A stretch of 14,379 nt of DNA from Bacteroidaceae bacterium (GTDB lineage Bacteria > Bacteroidota > Bacteroidia > Bacteroidales > Bacteroidaceae), in assembly GCA_017628775.1 (NCBI GenBank), contig JAGBYN010000071.1, forward strand, positions 1-14,379, in the 5' to 3' direction. This document shows positions 6,499-14,290 of this stretch, one piece after another. Both the position numbers and the translations under genes were made by a program. Positions within the stretch are counted from its first letter, which is position 1, and each line of letters starts with the position of its first letter. The notes beneath the pieces are model-generated. The model was given only the letters and a program-made list of their open reading frames with translations, did no database searches and had not been told where the DNA came from.

Positions 6499-7821
6499 TT
6501 AGAACGACAAATCTACACCAAGCGATAAGTCTTCCTTGAACTGAATGTAGTTCTTGCCAGGGCGTTTAACCGCGCTATCGTCAAAGCGTGGGTAAAGATA
6601 CAACTTCGTTGACAGGTACTTGTTGATGCGCAACGTCATGGTGTTTTCCCATTCAATCTGCACTTTCTTGTAGTCGGTGAAGTAATAAATACGACCGCTC
6701 CATTGAATGTTTTTAGAGATGGTCCATTTAAAGTTGCCCGAAATATTAGAACCAAATTCAAAGCGGCTATGCTTGTCGCGCAAGCCAAAATCATTAACCA
6801 GGTCGCGACGGTCGCAATATTTCAACTTACCGGCGAAGGGCGATAATGTGGCATTAAATTCAAAGTTCTTGACACGCAGGTTGTAATCCATACCGACCGA
6901 TGCTACAGATTCAAATGGCGACATAAAGTCGGAATACACCCTTTCGTCATTAGCGCGATAACCCTTGTAGAACTGCGTCCAGCTTTGAAGTGATATGGTG
7001 TAGTACCAATGGTTCGTTGCTTTTAACCCAACTTTGTTGGTCATACGGATTTGGTCGGCATGCGTTTTAAGCTTATGGGTGTCATCGTTTTGCGTGTTTT
7101 GAAAACCAAGACGCATATCCAAGCGGTTGTCAAACTTAAACCCACGCTTGTTGTCGTAATTGGCTTCAACGTTCAGCGTGGCGAGCATGTTTTTATAGCT
7201 CTGACCGCCTCCGTACCAATTGCTTGAGATGTAGGATTGCGAGAATTGCAATGAAAAGCCTGATTTTATGTTCCAGAAATTAGGCTTCTTCACCACAAGA
7301 TTCCAGGCTTGGTCAAATTCATCTACAAGCTCGGGCGTGGCTGATTCGTTTTTGATTTGCTTCACTTCAGCTGCTTTAGGCTTCTCCTCAGCCTTTTGCT
7401 TGGGCAATTCAATTTTTTCGGCATCGGCAATGTCTGAAATGTGATTGGGCGATGCGGCAAACCCTTGGGTGAGCATCGTGTTGATGTAATCGTATTTTTC
7501 AAGAAAGCCCGTGCTTCCTGCGTCGTTGCCAATAGTCCCAATACTTTGGTCGAATACTGAGTTAGAAAGGCGAGAAAGGAAGAACAGGGGGTAATAGTAG
7601 GGGTTGGATAACATATCGTCGCCCTTATACGACCAATGCTTGTATTTGCTCTTAAGCTCGCTCAATTTATCGGTGTATTTCTTTTGTATGGAATCATTAA
7701 AATTGATACTTGCCGAGTCGGTTTTAACCACATCAGTTAAAGCCAACGCACTATTTTGAGAAAAAGACGTCAGTGGAGAAATAGCCATCAAAGCTATTGC
7801 GAATCGTTTCAAAATATTCAT
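6499..7821 (-). CDS. DUF3078 outer-membrane beta-barrel protein
   Basis: This 440-residue protein is predicted to be exported. The first 21 residues form a signal peptide (basic MNILKR, hydrophobic core, likely cleavage before Gln22). Residues 23-180 look soluble. They include an aromatic patch (PYYYPLFFLSRL, 74-85) and a Lys/Glu/Ala/Pro-rich linker at about 139-157. From about 181 on, alternating hydrophobic and polar strands rich in Tyr, Phe and Trp suggest a beta-barrel. The stretch WNIKSGFSLQFSQSYISSNW (183-202) followed by YGGG is the DUF3078 hallmark. The chain ends in an aromatic residue (VDLSF), as outer-membrane proteins usually do. Its function is unknown. It is the first gene of the leftward operon, with its own -7 promoter box and an approximately 70-base leader. 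Linking an outer-membrane barrel to murA and rseP suggests an envelope theme, but that is inference. Confidence 0.85.
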   Translation of the reverse strand: MNILKRFAIALMAISPLTSFSQNSALALTDVVKTDSASINFNDSIQKKYTDKLSELKSKYKHWSYKGDDMLSNPYYYPLFFLSRLSNSVFDQSIGTIGNDAGSTGFLEKYDYINTMLTQGFAASPNHISDIADAEKIELPKQKAEEKPKAAEVKQIKNESATPELVDEFDQAWNLVVKKPNFWNIKSGFSLQFSQSYISSNWYGGGQSYKNMLATLNVEANYDNKRGFKFDNRLDMRLGFQNTQNDDTHKLKTHADQIRMTNKVGLKATNHWYYTISLQSWTQFYKGYRANDERVYSDFMSPFESVASVGMDYNLRVKNFEFNATLSPFAGKLKYCDRRDLVNDFGLRDKHSRFEFGSNISGNFKWTISKNIQWSGRIYYFTDYKKVQIEWENTMTLRINKYLSTKLYLYPRFDDSAVKRPGKNYIQFKEDLSLGVDLSF

Positions 7822-7858
7822 AACTTAAATAAGCTTGGGGATATGATCCTGATGAGAT

Positions 7859-7883
7859 ACACGAATTGACATTCGTTTCGTGT
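7859..7883 (-). promoter_or_regulatory. Alternative hairpins in the DUF3078 leader
   Basis: ACACGAA (7859-7865) can pair with TTCGTGT (7877-7883) in a 7-bp stem. The overlapping CGAAT (7862-7866) can instead pair with ATTCG (7871-7875) around a 4-base loop. The two folds exclude each other. They would lie close to the 5' end of the transcript that starts from the box at 7898-7905. The DNA symmetry could also be a protein-binding operator. Confidence 0.35.
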
Positions 7884-7897
7884 GAATGAAATATCAG

Positions 7898-7905
7898 CAA
7901 AGATA
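7898..7905 (-). promoter_or_regulatory. -7 promoter element for the leftward operon
   Basis: On the minus strand this reads TATCTTTG, a full match to the Bacteroidota primary-sigma -7 consensus TAnnTTTG. It is placed to give an approximately 70-base leader before the DUF3078 ATG at 7821. A -33 TTTG is not clear; the nearest candidate is TTTA, about 17 bases upstream. Confidence 0.6.
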
Positions 7906-8012
7906 ATCTAAAATTCATTAATTAAAGGGGTTTAAGGCGTGTATTATCCTTAAAAACGCAATTATTTATTAAAAATCGGTGCTGAACAAGCCTCTATACG
8001 TATTTTTTTGGG

Positions 8013-8020
8013 TAATTTTG
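8013..8020 (+). promoter_or_regulatory. -7 promoter element for yidC
   Basis: TAATTTTG matches the Bacteroidota -7 consensus TAnnTTTG and is followed by C, as is common. Transcription would start near 8026-8030 and give an approximately 80-base leader before the yidC ATG. No convincing -33 TTTG lies at the usual 19-21-base spacing. Together with the minus-strand box about 110 bases away, it makes this a compact divergent promoter region. Confidence 0.65.
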
Positions 8021-8079
8021 CAAACTGTTTTGCCTGAAGGAACTAAACTTCACCATAAACAAACGTAAAAAGCATAAAA

Positions 8080-8109
8080 ATGAATCATAAAAAAATACAA
8101 AACAGCTAA
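8080..8109 (+). CDS. Nine-codon leader ORF overlapping the yidC start
   Basis: An ATG at 8080 opens a reading frame for MNHKKIQNS. Its TAA stop shares its last A with the yidC ATG (TAATG, 8107-8111). The DNA is very A-rich, as is usual for initiation regions in Bacteroidota, which rely little on Shine-Dalgarno pairing. The arrangement would permit stop-and-restart translation of yidC. It may also be chance, since a short A-rich leader easily contains one ATG. No protein homology is claimed. Confidence 0.3.
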   Translation: MNHKKIQNS

Positions 8110-10019
8110 TGGACAAAAACACAATTACAGCGTTAGTGCTGATGTTTGCGGTGTTGATGGGGTATTCCTATTTTACATCGCCATCAGAAGAAGAATTGGC
8201 GGCTCTTGAAGCACAAAAAACTGAGCAAGCAAAAATTCAAGCCAGCGAAACGGCGGAAAATGGCGTGAAGACGGATGTTAAAGACAACCTCCAAACCTCA
8301 GCCATTGATAGTACTTCACTTTTCTTTGCTTCGCGCACACAAGGCTATCAAGAAGCCGTGGTGCTCTACAATAACAAGGTAGAGCTCGTTATTAACCCCA
8401 AGGGTGGCACTATTGCTCGAGCTCATTTGCCCGAATATAAAAGCTATGAAGACTATAAAATCAAAAGAGATGCACCCCTTTACCTCTTTGATGAAACAAC
8501 TTCAGAAATGAATTTCATCTTCGATACTAAAGATGATTGCATTTCGTTGAGCGATTACTACTTCGTGGCTCAAAATCAAACAGATAGCTCTGTGACCATG
8601 GCGTTAGAGCAACCCTCAGGCGAAGCTATCTATATCGATTACGCGCTTCTGCCCGATAATTATTTGGTGAATGTGACCGTGCGCACAAAAAACATGCAAA
8701 AGCATTTTGCGGCTCGAACAAACAGTTTTACTGTAGATTGGAAAGATTGCGTACGCCAGCAGGAAAAGGGATTCTATTTCGAAAATATGTATTCAACGCT
8801 TACCTATAAGCTCACGGGCGATGATACCGAAAAACTTTCAGAAATGGAAACCGAGGCGGTTAATGCAGAAGGCAATGTGGATTGGGTGGCGTTTAAAAAC
8901 CAATATTTCAGCTCAGTGCTTATTGCAAAGGAAAACTTCAGCGATGTGGCTTTAAAGAGCTATCAAATGGAAGAAAACTCTGGGTTCCTCAAGGCTTACA
9001 CCGCAAAGATGCAAGCGCCCTTTGATCCTCAATCGGAAGCGGGTACGGCATTGCAATTCTACTTCGGTCCCAACCATTACCGCACACTTCAGGGCATGGA
9101 CGATTACCGCCTCTCAGAGCGTGAAAACGACCTCCAGGAATTGGTTTACTTAGGTTGGCCGCTGTTTAGATGGATTAACCGCTTCTTTACGATCTACGTG
9201 TTCGACTTCCTCATGGCTTGCAACTTGCCCATGTGGGCCGTGTTGCTTTTTATCACGCTCTTGCTTCGTGTTATTGTGTATGCACCCACCAAGAAGAGCT
9301 TCATGAGCAGTGCAAAGATGCGTGTGCTTAAGCCAAAACTTGACGTGATTAATCAAAAATATCCCAACAAGGAAGATGCTTTAAAGCGCCAGCAGGAAAC
9401 GATGACGCTCTACTCGCAGTATGGCGTGAGCCCAATGGGTGGCTGTTTGCCCATGTTGATTCAGATGCCTATCTGGATTGCTATGTTCAACTTTATTCCT
9501 AACGCCATTGAACTACGTCAGCAAAGCTTCCTTTGGGCAGACGACCTCTCGGCCTACGACGATGTGATCAACTGGGGCTTTGAAATTTGGGGTATAGGTT
9601 CTCACCTTTCACTTTTCTGTGTGCTCTTCTGCGTGTCAAATATCGCTTATAGCTACCTCACCATGCGCCAACAACGCGACATGATGACACCCGAACAAGC
9701 TGAACAAATGAAAATCATGCAATGGATGATGTATCTCATGCCACTCATGTTCTTCTTCATGTTCAATAAGTATTCAAGTGGTTTGAACTATTATTACTTC
9801 ATTTCATTGCTTTTCAGTGCGCTCACCATGTGGTGGCTTCGCCGCACAACCGACGACGCCAAGTTGCTCGCAAAGCTTGAAAAGTATTACGAAGAAAACA
9901 AGAACAACCCTAAGAAGAAAGCATCAGGCCTTGCCGCTCGCCTTGAAGCCATGCAAAAGCAACAAGAGGAGCTCATGAAGCGCCAACAAGAAATTAAGCA
10001 AAAACGCGGTCAAGCGTAA
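8109..10019 (+). CDS. yidC: Membrane protein insertase YidC
   Basis: YidC inserts and folds inner-membrane proteins, alone or with SecYEG. The 636-residue protein is the Gram-negative form. Residues 5-22 are the N-terminal membrane anchor (start MDKNTI is typical of Bacteroidota). An acidic, Ala/Gln/Lys-rich linker follows, and a large periplasmic beta-domain spans about 75-335. The conserved insertase core starts near 345. TM2 (374-392) carries Arg387, the conserved positive residue of the hydrophilic groove. GVSPMGGCLPMLIQMPIWIA (439-458) is the family signature, and later helices lie at about 499-516 and 538-577. FNKYSSGLNYYY (552-563) is also diagnostic. The tail (about 581-636) is long, basic and coiled-coil-like, consistent with ribosome contact. 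It has its own promoter and is divergent from the leftward operon. No pyrG lies immediately upstream. Confidence 0.97.
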   Translation: MDKNTITALVLMFAVLMGYSYFTSPSEEELAALEAQKTEQAKIQASETAENGVKTDVKDNLQTSAIDSTSLFFASRTQGYQEAVVLYNNKVELVINPKGGTIARAHLPEYKSYEDYKIKRDAPLYLFDETTSEMNFIFDTKDDCISLSDYYFVAQNQTDSSVTMALEQPSGEAIYIDYALLPDNYLVNVTVRTKNMQKHFAARTNSFTVDWKDCVRQQEKGFYFENMYSTLTYKLTGDDTEKLSEMETEAVNAEGNVDWVAFKNQYFSSVLIAKENFSDVALKSYQMEENSGFLKAYTAKMQAPFDPQSEAGTALQFYFGPNHYRTLQGMDDYRLSERENDLQELVYLGWPLFRWINRFFTIYVFDFLMACNLPMWAVLLFITLLLRVIVYAPTKKSFMSSAKMRVLKPKLDVINQKYPNKEDALKRQQETMTLYSQYGVSPMGGCLPMLIQMPIWIAMFNFIPNAIELRQQSFLWADDLSAYDDVINWGFEIWGIGSHLSLFCVLFCVSNIAYSYLTMRQQRDMMTPEQAEQMKIMQWMMYLMPLMFFFMFNKYSSGLNYYYFISLLFSALTMWWLRRTTDDAKLLAKLEKYYEENKNNPKKKASGLAARLEAMQKQQEELMKRQQEIKQKRGQA

Positions 10020-10042
10020 GGTTTAATTCCTAATATAAGGAG

Positions 10043-10095
10043 AGAGTACAGGGTTCAGCTGATGATCAAGTTGCACTCTGTGCTCTGTGCTTTTT
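10043..10095 (+). terminator. Terminator-like hairpin after yidC
   Basis: AGAGTACAGGGT (10043-10054) pairs with ACTCTGTGCTCT (10075-10086) in a 12-bp stem with two G-U wobbles and a 20-base loop. TTTTT follows at 10091-10095, after a 4-base gap that makes it a less than ideal terminator. The right arm also contains a direct CTCTGTG duplication (10077-10083 and 10084-10090). It lies 23 bases after the yidC stop, which suggests that the peptidase and transporter genes form a separate unit. Confidence 0.5.
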
Positions 10096-10142
10096 AGCAA
10101 AACAAACTTTGAAAAACTATCTTTTATCATTTTTACCAGATT

Positions 10143-12329
10143 ATGAATAAATTATTTGCAACAGCAATCATGTCAATCACACTTGCTGCGTGTGCGCCTG
10201 CATCTGATGCAGAACAAGGTCAAGCCATTGGGCGCACTTCCGAATTTGCCGATTCTGCCCGTCAGTTTACCCCCGAAGTGATGTGGCAGATGGGACGTAT
10301 TGGCGCTTATCAGCTCTCGGCACAAGCCGACAAAGCCATCTACGGCGTTACCTACTATAGCGTTGAGAAAAATAAAAGCAGAGCCGTGATCTATGCCGCA
10401 TCGCCCGAAAAGGATGCTCAACCAAATTTGCTCACCGCACCCTCTGCTTCTGAATACGCACCGTCGTTTATCCCTCAAACCGAGAAAGTGGCATACCTTG
10501 CCGCCGACTCAGAAGGCGTTATGCAACTTTGGATGATGAACGCTGATGGCACTGAACGCAAGCAAATTTCATTCCAGCAAACCGACGTCAACGATTACCT
10601 CTTCTCGCCTGATGGCACAAAGGTTATTCTCGTGAAGAACGTGAATCATGAAGCAAGTCTGCAAAACATTGATGCCGACTTAAACCTGACCACGGGCATC
10701 GTTGCCAACGACCTCATGTATAAGCACTGGGACCACTACACCAAATCAGCGCCACACCCCTTTGTGGCAGATTTTGATGGCTCACGTGTGGGCGAGGGTA
10801 AGGACCTCCTTGAAGGCGAACCCTTTGAAAGCCCCATGCTTCCCTTTGGCGGCGTAGAGCAATTGGCATGGAGCCCCGATGGCAGCCAAATCGCATATAC
10901 CTGTCGTAAACTTGCGGGCATTGATTATGCCATCAGCACCGACAGCGATATTTTCCTTTATGATCTTGAAACGAGCCAGGTTAAGAACCTTTGCAAGCCC
11001 GAAGGCTATGTGCGCCCCGTGTGCGACCCCACACGCTCGCTCAAGCACCAAGCCGTGAATCAATTCAAGGAAGATGTTAATGCCGGCTATGACCAAAACC
11101 CACAATTCTCGCCCGACGGAAAGTTCATTGCGTGGAGCAGCATGGAGCGCGATGGCTATGAAAGCGACCGCACACGCCTCTGCGTTTATGAATTTGCCAC
11201 AGGTTCAAAGACCTACATCACTGAAAGTTTAGAAACAGGCGTTAATGAATTTGCTTGGGCCGACGATAGCTACACGCTTTACTTCAGCGCCGTTTGGCAC
11301 GGACGTACTAATCTCTATCAAACCAACCTTAAGGCAGAAGTGAAGCCCATCACCAACGAGGTGGCCGACTACGTTTTGCTCGGCGTGCACCCCGATGGCA
11401 AGCAACTCCTTGCCAAGCGCCACTCCATGAGTCGTGCCGACGAAGTGTTTCTCGTAAACATCGCCGACGGCTCAACAACGCAAATCACACAAGAAAACGA
11501 ACCCTTCTACCAGCATTTTGAATTTGGCGAAGTACGCGAACGCTGGATTAAAACAACCGACAATAAGCAAATGCTGGCATGGGTGATTCTTCCGCCCAAT
11601 TTCGATGCCACTAAAAAATATCCCACATTGCTTTTCTGCGAGGGTGGTCCTCAATCGCCCGTAAGTCAATTCTGGAGTTTCCGTTGGAATTTCCAGGTCA
11701 TGGCTAATCAAGGCTATGTTATTATTGCTCCCAACCGTCGCGGACTCCCAGGCTTTGGCATGGAATGGTTAGAGCAAATCAGTGGCGACTATTCAGGTCA
11801 GTGCATGAAGGACTACCTCTCAGCCATCGACGATATTGCCAAGGAACCATGGGTTGATGCCGATCGTCTTGGTGCCGTAGGTGCCAGCTTTGGCGGTTAT
11901 AGCGTGTATTGGTTGGCCGGTAATCACAACAAGCGCTTTAAAGCCTTCATCGCCCACGATGGTATCTTCAATACCCAGCAGCAATACGTTGAAACCGAAG
12001 AAATGTGGTTCCCTAACTGGGATATGGGCCAGGCACCATGGTATAAGGACGCACAAGGCAAGCGCGCCAAGGTGTTTGAAACATCACCACACCTCTACGT
12101 TGACCGTTGGGACACGCCCATCCTTTGTATTCACGGACAAAAGGACTTCCGCATTGAATACACGCAAGCCGAAAGCGCATTTACCGCAGCTCGCGTGCGT
12201 GGCATTCCTGCTCAGCTCCTGCTCTTCCCCGATGAAAACCACTGGGTGCTTAAACCCCAAAACGGCATCTTGTGGCAACGCACCTTCTTCCGTTGGCTCG
12301 ACCGTTGGTTAAAGAATCAAGAACAATAA
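10143..12329 (+). CDS. S9 (S9C-like) serine peptidase lipoprotein, dipeptidyl-peptidase 5-like
   Basis: The 728-residue protein belongs to the prolyl-oligopeptidase clan. Its signal peptide ends in a lipobox LAAC with Cys17, so it should be a lipoprotein, either facing the periplasm or on the cell surface. Residues about 60-460 form a beta-propeller with PD40-type repeats (SPDG at 155-158, 244-247 and 323-326; HPDG at 416-419). The alpha/beta-hydrolase domain follows. GASFGGYS (580-587) holds the nucleophile Ser582, GQKDFR holds Asp668, and DENHW holds His700. The Ser-Asp-His spacings (86 and 32 residues) and the YSVYWLAGNHN context match, from memory, Porphyromonas gingivalis DPP5, which releases dipeptides from peptide N-termini and favours Ala or hydrophobic residues at P1. 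DPP4-type Glu-Glu motifs were not seen. The exact specificity is inferred. It lies 40 bp upstream of the MFS gene and probably shares its transcript. Confidence 0.88.
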   Translation: MNKLFATAIMSITLAACAPASDAEQGQAIGRTSEFADSARQFTPEVMWQMGRIGAYQLSAQADKAIYGVTYYSVEKNKSRAVIYAASPEKDAQPNLLTAPSASEYAPSFIPQTEKVAYLAADSEGVMQLWMMNADGTERKQISFQQTDVNDYLFSPDGTKVILVKNVNHEASLQNIDADLNLTTGIVANDLMYKHWDHYTKSAPHPFVADFDGSRVGEGKDLLEGEPFESPMLPFGGVEQLAWSPDGSQIAYTCRKLAGIDYAISTDSDIFLYDLETSQVKNLCKPEGYVRPVCDPTRSLKHQAVNQFKEDVNAGYDQNPQFSPDGKFIAWSSMERDGYESDRTRLCVYEFATGSKTYITESLETGVNEFAWADDSYTLYFSAVWHGRTNLYQTNLKAEVKPITNEVADYVLLGVHPDGKQLLAKRHSMSRADEVFLVNIADGSTTQITQENEPFYQHFEFGEVRERWIKTTDNKQMLAWVILPPNFDATKKYPTLLFCEGGPQSPVSQFWSFRWNFQVMANQGYVIIAPNRRGLPGFGMEWLEQISGDYSGQCMKDYLSAIDDIAKEPWVDADRLGAVGASFGGYSVYWLAGNHNKRFKAFIAHDGIFNTQQQYVETEEMWFPNWDMGQAPWYKDAQGKRAKVFETSPHLYVDRWDTPILCIHGQKDFRIEYTQAESAFTAARVRGIPAQLLLFPDENHWVLKPQNGILWQRTFFRWLDRWLKNQEQ

Positions 12330-12369
12330 CCCCGTATATACAATCATTAAACGATAAATATTCAACGAT

Positions 12370-14028
12370 ATGGAACAAAAAATTCAATCCCTTCGCGACT
12401 CAGCATCAGCGCGTTGGTTGGTACTGATGCTCTTGGCCCTCGCCATGTTTTGTTCATACATCTTTATGGACATCCTTTCGCCCATTAAAGACCTCATGCA
12501 ATCTACACGCGGCTGGGATTCAACCGCCTTTGGCACGATGCAAGGTTCCGAAACCTTCCTCAACGTGTTTGTGTTCTTCCTTATCTTTGCCGGTATCATC
12601 CTTGATAAGATGGGCGTACGTTTCACGGCAATCCTCTCAGGAGCCGTCATGCTTATTGGTGCGAGCATCAATTGGTATGCCGTGACCGATATGTTCGTGG
12701 GAAGTTCGCTTGAAACATGGTTTACTAACAACCTCAATTATATCCCAGGATTTGACGAACTCGGCATTTCGCCCTTTTATCTGGGCATGCCCGCTTCAGC
12801 TAAATTCTCGGCCGTAGGGTTCATGATCTTTGGTTGTGGCGTTGAAATGGCAGGTATCACTGTGAGTCGTGGTATTGTAAAATGGTTCAAGGGTCGCGAA
12901 ATGGCGCTTGCCATGGGTTCAGAAATGGCACTTGCTCGTCTTGGTGTGGCTACATGTATGATTTTCTCGCCCGTCATCGCTAATATGGGTGGCAAGGTCG
13001 ATGTGTCGCGTTCAGTGGCGTTTGGCGTGCTGTTGTTGCTCATTGCCCTCATCATGTTCATCGTTTACTTCTTCATGGATCGCAAGCTCGACCAGCAAAC
13101 AGGCGAGGCTGAAGAAAAGGAAGAGCCCTTCCAAATCAAGGACCTCGGACAAATCCTCACCAGCAGCGGCTTCTGGTTGGTAGCATTGCTTTGTGTGCTC
13201 TATTATTCAGCCATCTTCCCCTTCCAGAAGTATGCCGTAAATATGCTTCAATGCAACCTCACGTTCAATGAAGTTGATCCCAACTCCTTCTGGGCAAGCG
13301 ATGCCGTGGCTTCATTGCAATACGTCATTATGCTCATTGTGGCGGGTGCCTCATTTGCCAGCAATTTCATGAAGAATAAGAAGATGGAAATCGTGTGGAC
13401 GCTTGTGGCAATCCTCTTCCTTGTGGCCTATTGCTATATGGGCTATGAGCGCCAAAGTGCATCAGCCGTGTTTGCGGTATTCCCACTTTTGGCAGTAGCC
13501 ATCACACCAAAGTTAGGCAAGTATGTCGATTACAAGGGCGGTGCGGCTTCCATGCTCGTTATTGGTTCAGTGCTTCTTATTCTTTGCCACCTCACGTTTG
13601 CCTTTGTTCTTCCCCTGTTTAAGGGTAGCGTGGTGGGCGGCTTCGTTGTGGCTTACGTCACGATCCTTGTGCTCGGCGCCAGCTTCTCGCTGGTTCCTGC
13701 TTCGCTTTGGCCAAGCGTTCCCAAGCTTGTTGATGCCCGCATCATCGGTTCGGCCTACGCGCTTATCTTCTGGATTCAAAACATCGGTCTTTGGTTGTTC
13801 CCCATGCTCATTGGCAAGGTGCTCGACAGCTCAAATCCTCAAATCGTGCAAGGCTTGGCTGATGGAAGCATCTCGCCCGAACAAGCAGCCGTTTCCTACG
13901 ACTATACTGCGCCCCTCGTGCTTCTTGCCAGCCTTGGCGTGGCAGCCCTCGTCATTGGCTTCCTCTTGAAGATTGTTGACAAGAAAAAGGGTATTGGCCT
14001 TGACGAACCCAATGTGAAGCAAGCTTAA
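12370..14028 (+). CDS. MFS transporter resembling MFSD1 (putative dipeptide transporter)
   Basis: This is a 552-residue polytopic inner-membrane protein of the major facilitator superfamily. The motif A equivalent GIILDKMGVR (75-84) lies after TM2. The first half has TMs near 16-36, 62-79, 84-105, 144-166, 187-206 and 214-236. A polar extracytoplasmic insert lies at about 106-140 and a charged cytoplasmic loop at 237-264. Several stretches resemble, from memory, the animal lysosomal dipeptide uniporter MFSD1. These are WFKGREMALAMGSEMALARL (172-191), YYSAIFPF (278-285), and the SLWPSVPKLV / GSAYALIFWIQNIGL / GKVLD block (445-486). The protein is about 90 residues longer than MFSD1. Much of the excess is a segment at about 318-368 that adds roughly two hydrophobic helices, for about 14 in all. 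Its pairing with a dipeptidyl-peptidase-like gene supports peptide import. The substrate is unproven. Confidence 0.85.
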   Translation: MEQKIQSLRDSASARWLVLMLLALAMFCSYIFMDILSPIKDLMQSTRGWDSTAFGTMQGSETFLNVFVFFLIFAGIILDKMGVRFTAILSGAVMLIGASINWYAVTDMFVGSSLETWFTNNLNYIPGFDELGISPFYLGMPASAKFSAVGFMIFGCGVEMAGITVSRGIVKWFKGREMALAMGSEMALARLGVATCMIFSPVIANMGGKVDVSRSVAFGVLLLLIALIMFIVYFFMDRKLDQQTGEAEEKEEPFQIKDLGQILTSSGFWLVALLCVLYYSAIFPFQKYAVNMLQCNLTFNEVDPNSFWASDAVASLQYVIMLIVAGASFASNFMKNKKMEIVWTLVAILFLVAYCYMGYERQSASAVFAVFPLLAVAITPKLGKYVDYKGGAASMLVIGSVLLILCHLTFAFVLPLFKGSVVGGFVVAYVTILVLGASFSLVPASLWPSVPKLVDARIIGSAYALIFWIQNIGLWLFPMLIGKVLDSSNPQIVQGLADGSISPEQAAVSYDYTAPLVLLASLGVAALVIGFLLKIVDKKKGIGLDEPNVKQA

Positions 14029-14081
14029 TCCGCATCTGCTTTGATAAACAAACGCGCCGCGACGAATGGCATAGCCGAAGA

Positions 14082-14267
14082 CTAAAACGCTCTGCTTTTT
14101 AGCCGATAGCCGCGCTTTATATGCTCAGGAGTGAGAAGTTGCACGATCGCCGTGCCATCTTCCCACTCCTGTTTTTTTTCGACCCATTCGGCATGGCGCC
14201 TGGGCGTTTCCTTGCTTATATTGAGCCTCAACCATTTTGTTTCTTGTTGTCGACGCTCGAAATACAT
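14082..14267 (-). CDS. Small ORF, hypothetical (doubtful)
   Basis: The frame encodes 61 residues, highly charged (Arg, Lys and Glu-rich) with several Trp and no membrane segment. It begins MYFERRQQETKWLRLNISKE. It stays open upstream of the ATG for about ten codons, to a TAG inside the repeat array. Composition looks more protein-like than the competing frame on the same strand. I do not recognise it and see no promoter box or ribosome-binding signal. It converges on the MFS gene with a 53-base gap and lies directly beside the 20-21-bp repeat array, so the two may be linked. It could be a real small protein, the remnant of a longer one, or chance. Confidence 0.3.
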   Translation of the reverse strand: MYFERRQQETKWLRLNISKETPRRHAEWVEKKQEWEDGTAIVQLLTPEHIKRGYRLKSRAF

Positions 14268-14290
14268 CGATGAAATTAATTGAGATTTGC

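Noticed and set aside
10105..10142. Separate promoter for the S9 peptidase gene (TTTG at 10108, TATCTTTT at 10119)
   Set aside because: The two boxes are only 7 bases apart instead of about 19-21, and the -7 candidate lacks the final G, so it cannot be supported even though a promoter is expected after the hairpin.
14082..14102. Terminator of the MFS gene (CTAAAA / TTTTAG stem)
   Set aside because: The stem is only 6 A/T-rich pairs, lacks a GC core, and is not followed by a T-tract.
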